48,832 nt of DNA from Lachnospiraceae bacterium (GTDB lineage: Bacteria > Bacillota > Clostridia > Lachnospirales > Lachnospiraceae). The stretch is from NCBI GenBank assembly GCA_016281385.1, contig JAEEIN010000095.1:1-48832 (forward strand). Direction: 5' to 3'. Under the pieces are notes generated by a model. The model saw only the letters and a list, made by a program, of their open reading frames with translations. It was not told the origin of the DNA and searched no databases. Each line of letters begins with the position of its first letter. Within the stretch, counting starts at the first letter, position 1. This document shows, piece after piece, positions 15,559 through 25,525 of the stretch. Position numbers and translations under genes: made by a program.

Positions 15559-18231
15559 TTACTCCCCTTCGGGATTGGGCTGCGGGTTCATCAGACTCTG
15601 CAGGAATGCCTCGTATATCGCATATTGCTGATAATACAGGTCTTCCCAGCCGGGCTGTGCAAACCATGCTTCGTTGTGCTGGCACTTTCCGCCGGTGGGT
15701 GTCGCCGTATGGATCGTTCCCGCCTGCAAAGGATCAAGAGCGGCATTGTCGCCAAGTGCCGTCGAGCCCTGTAAAAGAGCCTCATCTTCGGGCGGAATGA
15801 ACTGTCCCACGCCTTCATAAGCAAAAGGACAAAGATCCGTTGCGGGAAGATGATCTATAGCACAGATACGACCGACGAAGTGAACGTTACAGGTCTCCGT
15901 GGGAACCGTATCCTTTGTGAAATATTCGCTGTAAACATCCGTACAGTTGGCAGTGGGGAGAAGTCCCGACTGTCTGCAGACCGTACATCTTTCAATACCT
16001 GAAGGAACCTCAAATCCGATATCGGGGAGATCCTCATGGATACGTTCCATGATTGCTTTCCAGATTCCCCTTACGGGCCTTGTTTCCGCATCCTTCATTA
16101 CCAGGTTGTTGTCGTATCCCACCCAGCTGGTTCCGGTGTAATAGGGTGTGTAAGCTGAGAACCAGACGTCCTTCTGATCGGAAGTCGTACCCGTCTTACC
16201 GGCAATAGACATTCCTGAAAACCTTGCGGAAGTACCGGTACCCTTTGTGATAACATCCTGCATTGCATTTGTAAGAAGAAAAGCCGTAGTTTCCTGCAGT
16301 ACCTGATGCTTCTCCTGAACTGCGGTGCGATCAAGGATGAGATTTCCGTCCGCATCCTCTATTCTCGTATAATAGATGGGCTCCTGATAGATTCCTCCGT
16401 TGGCGATAGCTGCGTATGCGGCACCAAGTTCGATATTGATAACACCATCCGTAACACCGCCCAGTGCAAGGGGCTGCCCGATATCCGTATATATCTGACC
16501 GTTTACGACTTTACTGTCGTAAATGGTTGTAAATCCAAAATTGATAAGATACTCATAAGCAAGCTGTGGATCGATGACGGTGATACATTTAACCGCGATA
16601 ACGTTCATGGACTGCTCGATACTATATCTTATGTTAACTAATCCTCTGTATTCGTCCTTACCAAACCAGTTGGTTACGGGGGTTCCGTTGTAGTAGTTAA
16701 AAGGAGCATCGTTGAATACGGTAGCAAGGGTCATTCCCTTGGCATCGATTGCGGGACCGAAGGACGCAAGTACCTTAAAGCAGGAACCGGGCTGTCTCTT
16801 TGCCTGAGTCGCGCGGTTAAAGCTTGCGCTCTTATCCTTAAGTCCGCGTCCGCCGTTTATTGCAACGACTTTACCCGTGGACTGCTCAATAAGCGAAAAT
16901 GATATCTGAGGCTCCTCGAATATTTCGGGCTCGCTCTCGGCGAACACCTCGTCGCCTTCCATGAGAACCGCCTGCTTGTATTCCTCTATTGCATCGTAAG
17001 CTTCCTGAGGCTCTGAGAACATCATGTTGAAGCTTGCGTTCTGCTGTCTGAAATATGCCTTGAACATTTCGGCGCTGTGGTTCTCAAATGAACCGTCTGC
17101 CTTAAGGACCGTTAATCTGTAATCGTTCAAAAGATACTTAAGAACGGGGTAATTCTCCTCGTTGGCTATCTCCTCGTCGACGATCTTCTGGATCTTTGAG
17201 TCCTGAGTGGAATAGATCTTGATACCACCGCTGTACATTAAGGTGTAAACCTGGTTCTCATTGTAGCCGGCATTCAAAAGGTCCTGTCTTACCTGCTTGG
17301 TAAGAGCATCTACAAAATAAGAAGTAACCGTATTTGCAGTGCTTGTCTGCTCCTCATTGACTGTCTTTATCCTTGAGTAAACATCATCCGCAAGGCACCT
17401 CTCGTATTCTTCTTCCGTGATGTAACCCTGTACATACATGTGCTCAAGAACGTCCTCACGTCTTCCCGCATTGTTTTCGGGATAGATGATGGGGTTGTAT
17501 CTCGTCGGGTTCTGGGCGATACCTGCGATTACCGCAGCCTCGGAAGGGCCAAGTTCTGAAGCGTTCTTTCCGAAATATCTTAAGCTTGCCGCCTGTACAC
17601 CCAGTGTATTCTGACCGAGGTTGATGGTATTTAAGTAGTTTACAAGGATCTCGTCCTTGGTCATCTTCTTTTCAAGCTGGATCGCAAGATACTGCTCCTG
17701 AACCTTACGCTTTACCTTTTCAACGTCGCTGTTCTCGCTGGTCCAGTCGGTAAATACATTATTTTTAAGAAGCTGCTGGGTTATGGTACTTGCGCCCTGT
17801 CCCAGATGTCCGCTCTTCAATGCGGAAAAGCCCGCACGGAGGATACCCTGGATATCGATACCGTTATGATCGTAAAAACGCTCATCCTCGATGGCAACGA
17901 AAGCATGCTTCACATCATCCGATATCTGCTCGCTTGAAACCGGGATACGGTTTGCATTTGCCGAAACCAGCTTGGCTATCTGCTTGCCGTCGGTATCATA
18001 AACAAATGAAGACCTTCCGGAAGGTGTGACCGTGATGTTGGTGATATCGGGAGCCGAATCCAGTATTCCCTTAAAGGTTCCGATCCCCATGGCAGCCGCG
18101 ATTATACCGCCACCTATAAGAACAACAAAGAATGCCTCAAGAAGCAAAAGCAAAAATTTTCTCGACCACTTCGGTCCTCTGGCATTTAAATCTATCTTAC
18201 GTTTTGTTATACCGTTTCTGCCGTAATTCAT
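15559..18231 (-). CDS. Class A penicillin-binding protein (PBP1A-type)
   Basis: A bifunctional peptidoglycan synthase of 890 residues. It has a short cytoplasmic N terminus, one TM anchor (about 25-50), a GT51 glycosyltransferase domain with the catalytic Glu in AFVAIEDERFYDHNGID, and a transpeptidase domain with the active Ser in SCFK, the SMN motif in IEQSMNVIAVK and KTGTTSDQKD. The C-terminal extension contains Cys pairs (ERCTVCRQSG, TANC) seen in clostridial PBP1A proteins and a Pro-rich tail. The ATG at 18231 is preceded by AAAGGAA. It heads a unit with the IMPACT gene, with a promoter at 18347-18319. Confidence 0.94.
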   Translation of the reverse strand: MNYGRNGITKRKIDLNARGPKWSRKFLLLLLEAFFVVLIGGGIIAAAMGIGTFKGILDSAPDITNITVTPSGRSSFVYDTDGKQIAKLVSANANRIPVSSEQISDDVKHAFVAIEDERFYDHNGIDIQGILRAGFSALKSGHLGQGASTITQQLLKNNVFTDWTSENSDVEKVKRKVQEQYLAIQLEKKMTKDEILVNYLNTINLGQNTLGVQAASLRYFGKNASELGPSEAAVIAGIAQNPTRYNPIIYPENNAGRREDVLEHMYVQGYITEEEYERCLADDVYSRIKTVNEEQTSTANTVTSYFVDALTKQVRQDLLNAGYNENQVYTLMYSGGIKIYSTQDSKIQKIVDEEIANEENYPVLKYLLNDYRLTVLKADGSFENHSAEMFKAYFRQQNASFNMMFSEPQEAYDAIEEYKQAVLMEGDEVFAESEPEIFEEPQISFSLIEQSTGKVVAINGGRGLKDKSASFNRATQAKRQPGSCFKVLASFGPAIDAKGMTLATVFNDAPFNYYNGTPVTNWFGKDEYRGLVNIRYSIEQSMNVIAVKCITVIDPQLAYEYLINFGFTTIYDSKVVNGQIYTDIGQPLALGGVTDGVINIELGAAYAAIANGGIYQEPIYYTRIEDADGNLILDRTAVQEKHQVLQETTAFLLTNAMQDVITKGTGTSARFSGMSIAGKTGTTSDQKDVWFSAYTPYYTGTSWVGYDNNLVMKDAETRPVRGIWKAIMERIHEDLPDIGFEVPSGIERCTVCRQSGLLPTANCTDVYSEYFTKDTVPTETCNVHFVGRICAIDHLPATDLCPFAYEGVGQFIPPEDEALLQGSTALGDNAALDPLQAGTIHTATPTGGKCQHNEAWFAQPGWEDLYYQQYAIYEAFLQSLMNPQPNPEGE

Positions 18232-18318
18232 TGTAAATTCCTTTCATTTCGAACGCGATTTTTCATCATCAAAACACGATGTACCGAATTTTTTAGACAA
18301 AAACCCACAATTCAATAC

Positions 18319-18347
18319 ATTATACCAAATCATACACCTGTTGAGAA
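18319..18347 (-). promoter_or_regulatory. PBP promoter
   Basis: TTCTCA (18347-18342), a 17-base spacer and a consensus TATAAT (18324-18319) with TGG immediately before it, giving an extended -10. It leaves a leader of about 80 bases before the PBP ATG. Confidence 0.55.
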
Positions 18348-18403
18348 GAATAATTCTTAAAATCCTCATAAGGAATCGATAAAAATTTATTTGCTTTTTC
18401 CCG

Positions 18404-18432
18404 TTGACAACTATCTGACCCCGTGATAATAT
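18404..18432 (+). promoter_or_regulatory. tRNA-Thr promoter
   Basis: A consensus TTGACA (18404-18409), a 17-base spacer and TAATAT (18427-18432) place the start close to the tRNA 5' end at 18444, as is typical of stable RNA genes. Confidence 0.8.
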
Positions 18433-18443
18433 ATCGGTTGCGT

Positions 18444-18516
18444 GCTGATGTGGCTCAGTCGGTAGAGCGTCGCCTTGGTAAGGCGGAGGTCACGGGTTCG
18501 ATTCCCGTCATCAGCT
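18444..18516 (+). tRNA. tRNA-Thr (anticodon GGU)
   Basis: A 73-base cloverleaf. The acceptor stem pairs GCTGATG with CATCAGC and has discriminator T. The anticodon arm CGCCT-TGGTAA-region reads GGT in the loop TTGGTAA, and the T arm holds GGGTTCGATTCCC. The CCA end is not encoded. It is a single tRNA with its own promoter and terminator. Confidence 0.97.
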
Positions 18517-18525
18517 TTTTCTGAT

Positions 18526-18566
18526 AACCGTGAAAATGTACCTGACGTATATTTTCACGGTTTTTT
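18526..18566 (+). terminator. Terminator of tRNA-Thr
   Basis: AACCGTGAAAAT pairs with ATTTTCACGGTT around a short loop and is followed by a run of T, a clear intrinsic terminator ten bases after the tRNA. Confidence 0.88.
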
Positions 18567-18691
18567 GTTTCTACTTGTAATTTTTTTTGTAAAAATCTCT
18601 CTTTTCGGTTAATTTTTTTTAAACATGCATGTGTTATAAATCAAATGTTGGTAACAAAAACGACCATATTTTTTCATTGGAGGACAATTGC

Positions 18692-20689
18692 ATGTTTAAA
18701 TCAATAACTGCCAAGATCATGAGTCTGGTAATCCTTCTTCCGGTGATCTTTGTTGTTTGTATGTACCTTGTAAGTACAAACGTCAAAAAACTGGGAGACG
18801 CAGCAGATCAGCTTGCGGAAGAAAATGTTGTGATCGAAAGGAACATCGGTATCATAAGCACTAACGTTCAGTCACTTGTAAAAAGAGTCTATCAGATGAA
18901 GGATTTCGCAAGAGACAACAATTCCTTTATGGGCTATATCTACGGAGTTTCCGGTATTCAGGAATGTGAACTCATGTCCGAATCACTTGAGTCACTTCGT
19001 CCCATACTTATGAGTATGTACAACGATAAGTACCCCACATCCGTTGACGAACTCAAGAAGATACAGACCGAATACGCCGATGTTTATGACGCTTCTTTCA
19101 CAGTGATCGAAGCAAAAGGCGATGTTCTCGGATATCTTGATACTCTGCCCGATGAACAGGCCGAAGCACTCATGCTGAACTGGTCGATCTTAAGTTACAT
19201 AGAAGCTACGGAATATATTGTTGATGCATATACAAAGCTCTTTGAAGAATACAACGCAGACGGAAGCCTCACATATGACGAATCCGGAAACATCACCTCC
19301 CAGTGGTGGATCGACGCGCAGAACATGGCTACCATGTCACGTTACGTTGAAGGATTTGCATTAAACGTTTTTAAAGACGGCGCATACGTTACCGAAAAGA
19401 AGGAAGACGGAACCGTATCTCAGATTTCAACGAGAGTCCTCGGCGAATACACCATAAGAGAAGCATCCGACGCCAATGTTGCCGCTGCAACCGCAAGAGT
19501 AAATGCAATAAGCAAAACTCTCAGAACCATTACCATAATCTTCGTTGCGTTATTCCTTGCAGTTGCTGTCGTGATCATGATCGTGTTAAAGAACATCATC
19601 AGACCCGCAGTAGCGGCAGCCGATGAAATGACAGAGATCATATCCGGTATCTCCGCAGGCAGAGGCGATCTGACAAAACGCTTTGATATCAAAGGCAATG
19701 ACGAGATCAGCAAGCTCCTTACCGGTATAAACGCATTCATGGATCAGCTGCAGAATGTAATAAGAAAGATCCGCGAAGAGTCCGGCAACCTCAACGATTC
19801 CGTATTAAGACTCAACGATCAGATCGTTGTATCGGATGACAGCACTTCAAATGTTTCCGCAGTTTCGGAAGAGCTTGCGGCAAACATGCAGGAGATCAAC
19901 AACACGGTTGAACAGCTTCTTCACAGCGCAACCGAGATTTCCCAGCAGGCAGAAAACATGAGCGGCCGTGTCAGCGAAGGCTACAGTTTCGTCGGTGAAG
20001 TTCAGGGCCGTGCTACCGAGGTCAAGAGCCTGTCCGTAACCAACAAGAAGAACGCCGAGATGATGATCGGTGAAAGAAGGGCCAACCTTAACGAAGCCAT
20101 CGAAAGCAGTAAGAACGTTGAAAAGATCAACAATCTTACCGAAGAGATCCTTTCCATCTCCAGTCAGACCAACCTCCTTGCACTTAACGCTTCCATCGAA
20201 GCTGCCCGTGCAGGTGAAGCAGGTAAGGGCTTCGCAGTAGTTGCGGATGAGATCAGAACCCTGGCAGATTCCAGCAGAAAGGCAGCAAACAACATTCAGT
20301 CCATCAGCAGACTTGTAAATGAAGCCGTTGCTCTCCTTTCCCAGAACGCTGACGAGATCCTTCAGTACATCGACGAGACCGTCTTAAATGATTATGAGCA
20401 GTTTGTAGGTTACTCCGAACAGTATTATCAGGATGCAGAGAGCATGCGAGAGATCCTCGGTGAATTCCAGCAAAACTCCCAGAACCTCTCTTCCACCCTT
20501 ACGGAAGTTTCCACAAGCGTTGACAACGTTAACCGTGCGGTTTCCGAAAGCTCCTCCGGCATTACAATGGTAGCTGATGAAGCCACCAAGTTATCCTGCT
20601 CCATGAGCGATATCCGCGAAGAAGCCGAAAAGAACAACCGCATCTCCGACAGTCTGAAGGACGAAGTCGAGAAGTTCACAAATATCTGA
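18692..20689 (+). CDS. Methyl-accepting chemotaxis protein
   Basis: A 665-residue transmembrane chemoreceptor. TM1 is at about 8-30, an extracellular helical sensor at about 31-278, TM2 at about 279-302 and a HAMP domain at about 303-355. The cytoplasmic signalling domain has the conserved tip with [20 protein letters not shown] and [15 protein letters not shown] at about 490-520. It would form CheA/CheW arrays, but no che genes are nearby. There is no C-terminal CheR-binding pentapeptide. The ATG at 18692 follows TTGGAGGA by seven bases; the frame is open 21 codons further upstream without a good binding site. Confidence 0.95.
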   Translation: MFKSITAKIMSLVILLPVIFVVCMYLVSTNVKKLGDAADQLAEENVVIERNIGIISTNVQSLVKRVYQMKDFARDNNSFMGYIYGVSGIQECELMSESLESLRPILMSMYNDKYPTSVDELKKIQTEYADVYDASFTVIEAKGDVLGYLDTLPDEQAEALMLNWSILSYIEATEYIVDAYTKLFEEYNADGSLTYDESGNITSQWWIDAQNMATMSRYVEGFALNVFKDGAYVTEKKEDGTVSQISTRVLGEYTIREASDANVAAATARVNAISKTLRTITIIFVALFLAVAVVIMIVLKNIIRPAVAAADEMTEIISGISAGRGDLTKRFDIKGNDEISKLLTGINAFMDQLQNVIRKIREESGNLNDSVLRLNDQIVVSDDSTSNVSAVSEELAANMQEINNTVEQLLHSATEISQQAENMSGRVSEGYSFVGEVQGRATEVKSLSVTNKKNAEMMIGERRANLNEAIESSKNVEKINNLTEEILSISSQTNLLALNASIEAARAGEAGKGFAVVADEIRTLADSSRKAANNIQSISRLVNEAVALLSQNADEILQYIDETVLNDYEQFVGYSEQYYQDAESMREILGEFQQNSQNLSSTLTEVSTSVDNVNRAVSESSSGITMVADEATKLSCSMSDIREEAEKNNRISDSLKDEVEKFTNI

Positions 20690-20700
20690 TAACAAAAAGG

Positions 20701-20733
20701 AAGGACTTGGGATCGATTCCCAAGTCCTTTTTT
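20701..20733. terminator. Bidirectional terminator
   Basis: A perfect 12-bp stem (AAGGACTTGGGA paired with TCCCAAGTCCTT) and a short loop, with six T on the plus side and CCTTTTTG on the minus side. It separates the convergent chemoreceptor and ABC permease genes. Confidence 0.9.
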
Positions 20734-20743
20734 GATGTCCGGA

Positions 20744-21907
20744 TCAGTTGTTCTTTATCTCATATCTTGAATAAAACCAATATCCTGCAGCGATAAAAAC
20801 AATACCAAGCAATACATATATTATCGGAACAGCCTGATACTCGGTAAGCATGGTCCCCAGTTTTATCAGTCGATAATCATACACCACATGGGGTGAGATG
20901 ATCGCCGGCGACAATATGGATGTCACCTGTGAAAGTACCCTCTGCTCAAGGGGCACAACTGTAGAAATGATAAACATTCCGAAGGATCCGCCTATGACTA
21001 TGGCCATTGTTGCAACGCCGTTTCTTGTTACATTCGAAACAAAAAGTGCAACCGCCGTAAGAAGAAAACTGAAGGTGATAAGCAATGCCAGTATTGCCAG
21101 TTCTACCTGCCACATTGTCATATCCGCAACCGCCAGAGGATAGGTGATCTGGATCTTTGCCTTCATTCCCACGAATCCCCACACAAGGCCCACATAGGAG
21201 AAAAATCCCAACACCACCATTGCAAGAGAAGCCATTACATACGTCATCCCCGCCAGGACTTTCGCAAGATACAGTTCCTTGGAGCCGTTTATTGCCGATC
21301 TGATCATGGGATCTGTCCTGCGCTGCGTTTCAATGGCAAATACCGAAGCGATCCCCGTAGCGATCAGAATGATCATATAAATTCCGTAATTTGAAGTTCC
21401 TTCCGTCACACCGTAGGAAACCGTATTGTCATACATTACAAAAGGTTTTCCCAGGTCTTTTTCTTTTTCCCGCCAGTACTCCTTCTCACTCTCCGTAAGT
21501 TTTAAAGAGTCATAACCCGCTTCGATAAGCTCTTCTCTCTCGCTGTAGACCCGCTTTGCATCCACGTTTTCGAAAGCCGGCACATTTTTGAATTTGGCAT
21601 TTCTTTCCATTACATTGCCGACCCAGTCACGGACATCCGTGTATTTAAGGTCCTCAGCACCTGTAAGGTTGCCGTAATCGTCCGTTGCCGCAAGCATTTC
21701 ACCGATCAATGCGTCATCTATGACCTGTCCGTCGGTTTCACGATAGGCGGGCAGATCCGCCGGATCTATATTTCCTCTTACTTCAAATTCACCCTGTATA
21801 AATGTAAAAACAAACATCACCGCCAAAGTGATCATCGCTACTTTGTTTTTCAGTATCTTAAGCAGTTCAAATCCGTATAAAGCAAAAAAACGATTCTTCT
21901 TTTTCAT
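20744..21907 (-). CDS. ABC-2 type transporter permease
   Basis: A 387-residue membrane protein with one TM near the N terminus (about 20-40), a hydrophilic extracytoplasmic domain of about 130 residues (40-170), and five further TM segments clustered in 175-380. This is the layout of ABC-2 permeases with an enlarged first loop. It is the last gene of the sigma/membrane protein/ATPase/permease set and begins 11 bases after the ATPase stop, with GGGGAA before its ATG. The substrate is unknown; antimicrobial peptide export or envelope stress are common roles for such sets. Confidence 0.85.
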   Translation of the reverse strand: MKKKNRFFALYGFELLKILKNKVAMITLAVMFVFTFIQGEFEVRGNIDPADLPAYRETDGQVIDDALIGEMLAATDDYGNLTGAEDLKYTDVRDWVGNVMERNAKFKNVPAFENVDAKRVYSEREELIEAGYDSLKLTESEKEYWREKEKDLGKPFVMYDNTVSYGVTEGTSNYGIYMIILIATGIASVFAIETQRRTDPMIRSAINGSKELYLAKVLAGMTYVMASLAMVVLGFFSYVGLVWGFVGMKAKIQITYPLAVADMTMWQVELAILALLITFSFLLTAVALFVSNVTRNGVATMAIVIGGSFGMFIISTVVPLEQRVLSQVTSILSPAIISPHVVYDYRLIKLGTMLTEYQAVPIIYVLLGIVFIAAGYWFYSRYEIKNN

Positions 21908-21918
21908 TTCCCCTTCTC

Positions 21919-22608
21919 CTACTCAAATTCCTTCAGATAAAAGTCTTCAAGGCTTCCGTCGGATTCCTTCCAGGAACCCTGCCAGATGATCTGGCCGCTC
22001 TTCATCATGATGATCCTGTCGGCGATATGCTCCACATCGGACACGATATGGGTGGACAGGACCACTATGGATTCTTTTCCAAGTTCCTCGATAAGGTTTC
22101 TGAAACGCACTCTTTCCTTAGGATCAAGGCCCGCAGTGGGCTCATCAAGGATCAGCACCTCGGGGCGGTTGATGAGGGCCTGGGCAATACCCAGTCTCTG
22201 CTTCATTCCGCCGGAATACTTCTTAACCTTCACGCCGGCCACGTCCTTTAATCCCACAAGATCAAGGAGTTCTGCGCATCTTGCCTTTGCAGCCTTTTTA
22301 TCAAGGCCCTTAAGGGCGCAAAAATACATAAGAAAATCCTTTCCCGTAAACTCGGGATAATATCCGAAATCCTGAGGAAGATATCCCAGGACATTCCTGT
22401 ACTCTTCGCTTGTAACGGAAAGGCCGTTATAGGACAGTTCTCCGCTTGTGGGAGAAAGGATACCGCACATCATGCGCATAAGTGTTGTTTTTCCTGCGCC
22501 GTTTGCGCCAAGAAGTCCGATGACACCTTTCTTAAGTTCAAAACTCATTCTGTCTACGGCGATCTTGCTGCCGTATTGCTTTGTAAGTCTGTCAGCTATC
22601 AGTTCCAT
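21919..22608 (-). CDS. ABC transporter ATP-binding protein
   Basis: A 229-residue nucleotide-binding subunit. It shows Walker A GANGAGKTT (about 34-42), Q-loop in LPQDFGYYPEF, signature YSGGMKQRLGIAQAL (about 130-144), Walker B VLILDEPTAGLDP and the switch His in VVLSTHIVSD. It is slightly short for the DrrA/NatA-like class and lacks the C-terminal extension. It overlaps the preceding membrane protein gene by 10 bases, its GAGGA binding site lies inside that gene, and it would pair with the downstream permease. Confidence 0.93.
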   Translation of the reverse strand: MELIADRLTKQYGSKIAVDRMSFELKKGVIGLLGANGAGKTTLMRMMCGILSPTSGELSYNGLSVTSEEYRNVLGYLPQDFGYYPEFTGKDFLMYFCALKGLDKKAAKARCAELLDLVGLKDVAGVKVKKYSGGMKQRLGIAQALINRPEVLILDEPTAGLDPKERVRFRNLIEELGKESIVVLSTHIVSDVEHIADRIIMMKSGQIIWQGSWKESDGSLEDFYLKEFE

Positions 22609-23315
22609 GACAGTTCCTCCGTATTTACAGTCTTCTTAAATTCAACTATTTCTATTACGATCAGTACCGCGGTTAATAACAGCAAAAGGCTGTTGTCAGG
22701 CGTGAACGAGGCCGCAGTCGTTTCAACGATCAGCTTTAAGAGAAAGACTCCCGCTGCAACCGCGAAACATGACCAGACATTTTCTCTGCCGAATTTTGTT
22801 CTTTCAAGAACAAAGCAAAGGATATTTGTTACACAATGGGGCAGGATCAGGTTAATTCCCGCAGTCAGCATGCTGCCTGCCTCACCCTTCGAAAACAGTG
22901 CCGCTGCAGCAAGGATCGCCGCGAACTGGGCTGCTCCGATCAGGATCATCCGCGCAAAGAATGCGCTTTTTGCCGACAAAAGTGTGGTCTGTTCAAGTTC
23001 CGCCATGTTGTGGGCTTCGGCGCGCATTGCCTCTATAACTCCAAGACCTGCCAGAAACGGCATTACATCCGCTGCCACTTTGAAGAGGGGTGCGAATTTC
23101 ACGCTCGCTTCAAACAGCGGAAGAAGAACGATCACTACCGCAGTCAGCCAGGCATAAACCCTGATGTACCTTGCCTGAACAAATATCTGTGCCGGTATCG
23201 TGGCACGCTTTCTTTTTTCTTTTTCCGCTACGGATCTTATAAATGCGTCTTTTCTGAAAGGATCGGGCGTACCCGCGTATGCTTTCAGTGCGTCTTTAAG
23301 TTCTCTGTCCTTCAT
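22599..23315 (-). CDS. Uncharacterised polytopic membrane protein of the ECF/ABC module
   Basis: I do not recognise a named family. The 238-residue product has a charged cytoplasmic N terminus of about 50 residues (MKDRELKDALKAYAGTPDPFRKDAF) followed by about six hydrophobic segments. Its start overlaps the sigma-factor stop in an ATGA arrangement and its end overlaps the ATPase start, so its synthesis is coupled to both. Genes directly after an ECF sigma gene are often its anti-sigma factor, and the short soluble N terminus before the membrane part is compatible with that. This is an inference, as no zinc anti-sigma motif is visible. Confidence 0.6.
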   Translation of the reverse strand: MKDRELKDALKAYAGTPDPFRKDAFIRSVAEKEKRKRATIPAQIFVQARYIRVYAWLTAVVIVLLPLFEASVKFAPLFKVAADVMPFLAGLGVIEAMRAEAHNMAELEQTTLLSAKSAFFARMILIGAAQFAAILAAAALFSKGEAGSMLTAGINLILPHCVTNILCFVLERTKFGRENVWSCFAVAAGVFLLKLIVETTAASFTPDNSLLLLLTAVLIVIEIVEFKKTVNTEELSWN

Positions 23316-23761
23316 CAGCCGTTCCCCCTTTCCAAGAGTTCTTTTAGCTTTGCTTTGGCTTCTTTAAGTCTCCGATAGACCGCGAATCTCGACATTTTGC
23401 AGATCCTTGCGATCTCGGCGATGGGTTCATCGTTTACGAATCTCAATACCACCATTTCCCGATCTTCCGGCTCAAGCCTTTCAAGTGCTTCATGTATCGC
23501 CTGCCTTGTCACCAGATCGTCCTCAAACTCATACGATACGTTTAACGCCTCTTCATCTTCCACCGTCATGGGCTTTATACGCCTGTACTCGTCTATGCAG
23601 AGATTTCTTGCGATGGTATAAAGAAAACGTTCCGGCTCCTCACATTCCGACTTCAAAAACTTAAGAAAAGTCTCCTGCGTCAGATCCTCCGCCAATGCCC
23701 TGTTATTTACTTTATAAAAGATATACCGGTATATCTTGTCGTAGTACTGTTCTATATCCAT
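23315..23761 (-). CDS. ECF-type RNA polymerase sigma factor
   Basis: A 148-residue group 4 sigma factor. Region 2 spans about 5-60 (YRYIFYKVNNRALAEDLTQETFLKFL, then FLYTIARNLCIDEYRR) and region 4 about 90-145 (LEPEDREMVVLRFVNDEPIAEIARICKMS and RLKEAKAKLKELL). There is no region 3, as expected. It heads a four-gene coupled set with a membrane protein, ATPase and permease and probably controls that set. The ATG at 23761 has GAGGT upstream. A weak promoter-like TTTCAA/17/TATACT lies in the preceding 80 bases. Confidence 0.92.
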   Translation of the reverse strand: MDIEQYYDKIYRYIFYKVNNRALAEDLTQETFLKFLKSECEEPERFLYTIARNLCIDEYRRIKPMTVEDEEALNVSYEFEDDLVTRQAIHEALERLEPEDREMVVLRFVNDEPIAEIARICKMSRFAVYRRLKEAKAKLKELLERGNG

Positions 23762-23835
23762 GGATTACCTCGTTCATACTGTTAGACGGATTAAGTATAT
23801 AAGATGTGCGGGATTTTTGAAATTTTTTTCAAAAA

Positions 23836-23878
23836 ATAAAAAAAGCGACCGGTCAGGCACCGGTCGCTGTTTTGTTTT
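23836..23878 (-). terminator. MFS-gene terminator, left copy of a 43-bp inverted repeat
   Basis: Directly after the MFS stop codon, AGCGACCGGT pairs with ACCGGTCGCT around a five-base loop, followed by a T-rich tail. The 43 bases match the terminator at 27624-27666 in inverted orientation with one mismatch, which is far beyond what two unrelated terminators would share. Confidence 0.9.
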
Positions 23879-25290
23879 TACAGGTTTGCTTTTTCGACAT
23901 CCGTGATATCCACGTCTTTGGTTTCTTTTATGTTGATCGCAAACAGGATCGTTGCGATGACGAGGATCGGGATGAAGGTAAAGAGCTGAAGGAGGCTCAC
24001 ATTCTGAGATCCGATCTTTGAGAACATCACACCAAGGATCATGGAAACGATCATCTGGATACCGCCTGCGTAGGTGATCACGCCCGTTACGGAAGATCTG
24101 ATATGGGTGGGCGTAGATTCCGCGGGAATAACAAAAAACAGGCAATCCGAGAAGGACCACAATCCTCCGTAGAAGATACCGTTTGCTATGGAGATTGCAA
24201 CGATACCTGCTCCGTTTCTTGCAAGAAGAATAAATGCGAGCTGTCCAAGGATACAGGTAACTGCAAACAGCAGGCAGGAGTTCTTTCTTCCCATCCAGTC
24301 TGAAAGGAAGCCTGAGAAGAATGCGCAGATCGCATATACCAGAGGCTCTATGATCAGGAAGAGGTTAATGTTCTCAAGATGTCCGAAGGCGATGAGGGTC
24401 TCGTTTTCGTAACCCTTGATACCTACGGCAACTTCAAAGATACACATAACGATGAGCACCCATTTGAGCTGTTTGCTGTGGGTAATGTATCTCCAGGCGG
24501 GCAAAAAGCCGGTAGCTTCGGCTTTCTTATTCGCTTCGTCATTTGCACGTTCTTCGTCGGACTTCTTTAAATAGTCCGTACGCTGCTTGATATACGCAGG
24601 CGTTTCGTGAGTAAGAAGAATGCAGGAAACACCGATAACCAATGTAACAAGAACGGGGATCAGGAATACCATTCTCCAGCTTTCGGGATTTGTTTCCGAA
24701 TAGAAGGTCGACCTTAAAACTCCGATCAGGGAAACCGACATCAGCGCGATACCCTTTGTTATGGAGCAGAATTTCGCCCTGTGTTTCTGAGGCGCAACTT
24801 CCATGATGTAGATCACCTGAATATCGTTTGGTGTAAAGAAAGTTGTTACCACAGTTCCGATAACGTACCAGTAAATGTTTCCTGCGATCATGCAAAGAAG
24901 CATTCCAAGCCCCATTCCCAGTGTGTTGATGACAAGGAAAGGCTTTCTTCCGAATTTGTCGGGAAGCATTTTGTAAAGCGGAAGCAGGAAAGTCAGGATA
25001 TAGGTAGGGATCGTTGCAATGGCCATTTTACTTATGGCACCCTCATATTCCGGGTCGGCCGTGGAAAAAGAACCTATATTGCAAAGGTCGAAGATCATGT
25101 AAGGCTTTATCTTGTCATAAAGATTCGATGCGATCTCGTCCGCGATATAGACCACGGTAAGGATCACCAGCGCAAGCCCCACATATTTGAGGAATTTTGT
25201 TGATGCAGCGGATTTCCGCTCCAAAGAAGCAAGTTCTTTTTGCTCCTTTAGATGCCTTTTCTCCGCCGAAAGTGCGTTTTCTTTTTTCAT
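23878..25290 (-). CDS. MFS transporter, sugar-porter-like
   Basis: A 470-residue major facilitator with about 12 TM segments. The N-terminal 45 residues are charged and helical (AEKRHLKEQKELASLERK) and precede TM1 at about 48. Family loop motifs are visible as LPDKFGRKPFLV after TM2 and DWMGRKN in the second half. The ATG at 25290 was chosen because AGGGGTGA lies five bases upstream; an earlier ATG 13 codons upstream has no binding site. It is divergent from the PocR-domain kinase, which may regulate it. The substrate cannot be read from the sequence. Confidence 0.85.
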   Translation of the reverse strand: MKKENALSAEKRHLKEQKELASLERKSAASTKFLKYVGLALVILTVVYIADEIASNLYDKIKPYMIFDLCNIGSFSTADPEYEGAISKMAIATIPTYILTFLLPLYKMLPDKFGRKPFLVINTLGMGLGMLLCMIAGNIYWYVIGTVVTTFFTPNDIQVIYIMEVAPQKHRAKFCSITKGIALMSVSLIGVLRSTFYSETNPESWRMVFLIPVLVTLVIGVSCILLTHETPAYIKQRTDYLKKSDEERANDEANKKAEATGFLPAWRYITHSKQLKWVLIVMCIFEVAVGIKGYENETLIAFGHLENINLFLIIEPLVYAICAFFSGFLSDWMGRKNSCLLFAVTCILGQLAFILLARNGAGIVAISIANGIFYGGLWSFSDCLFFVIPAESTPTHIRSSVTGVITYAGGIQMIVSMILGVMFSKIGSQNVSLLQLFTFIPILVIATILFAINIKETKDVDITDVEKANL

Positions 25291-25399
25291 TTGTTCACCC
25301 CTATACATTTGATCGTGGACATGTTCCACAAGTTGATAATAACACCCGGAAACAGGGTTTTCCAGTATAAAAAACGGCCAAAATCCGCTTAAAAAGCCG

Positions 25400-25434
25400 A
25401 GTTTCCGAAACTGCCTTGAAACAATAGAGTTTCC
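25400..25434. promoter_or_regulatory. Candidate operator between MFS and PocR-kinase genes
   Basis: A palindrome AGTTTC-C-GAAACT (25400-25412) and a further AGTTTCC (25428-25434) lie upstream of the MFS gene. The same half-sites occur as repeats in front of the tetR gene at 43046-43081. A shared regulator is possible but unproven. The kinase gene has TATAAT at 25494-25499 without a good -35, so an activator may be needed. Confidence 0.3.
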
Positions 25435-25525
25435 ATAAAAAGAAAAATAATAGTTTATTTCGCGACATTAATTCCCCTGTAACAATAAGGGTATATAATC
25501 TTTCTACTAAAAAGGGGAATACTGC

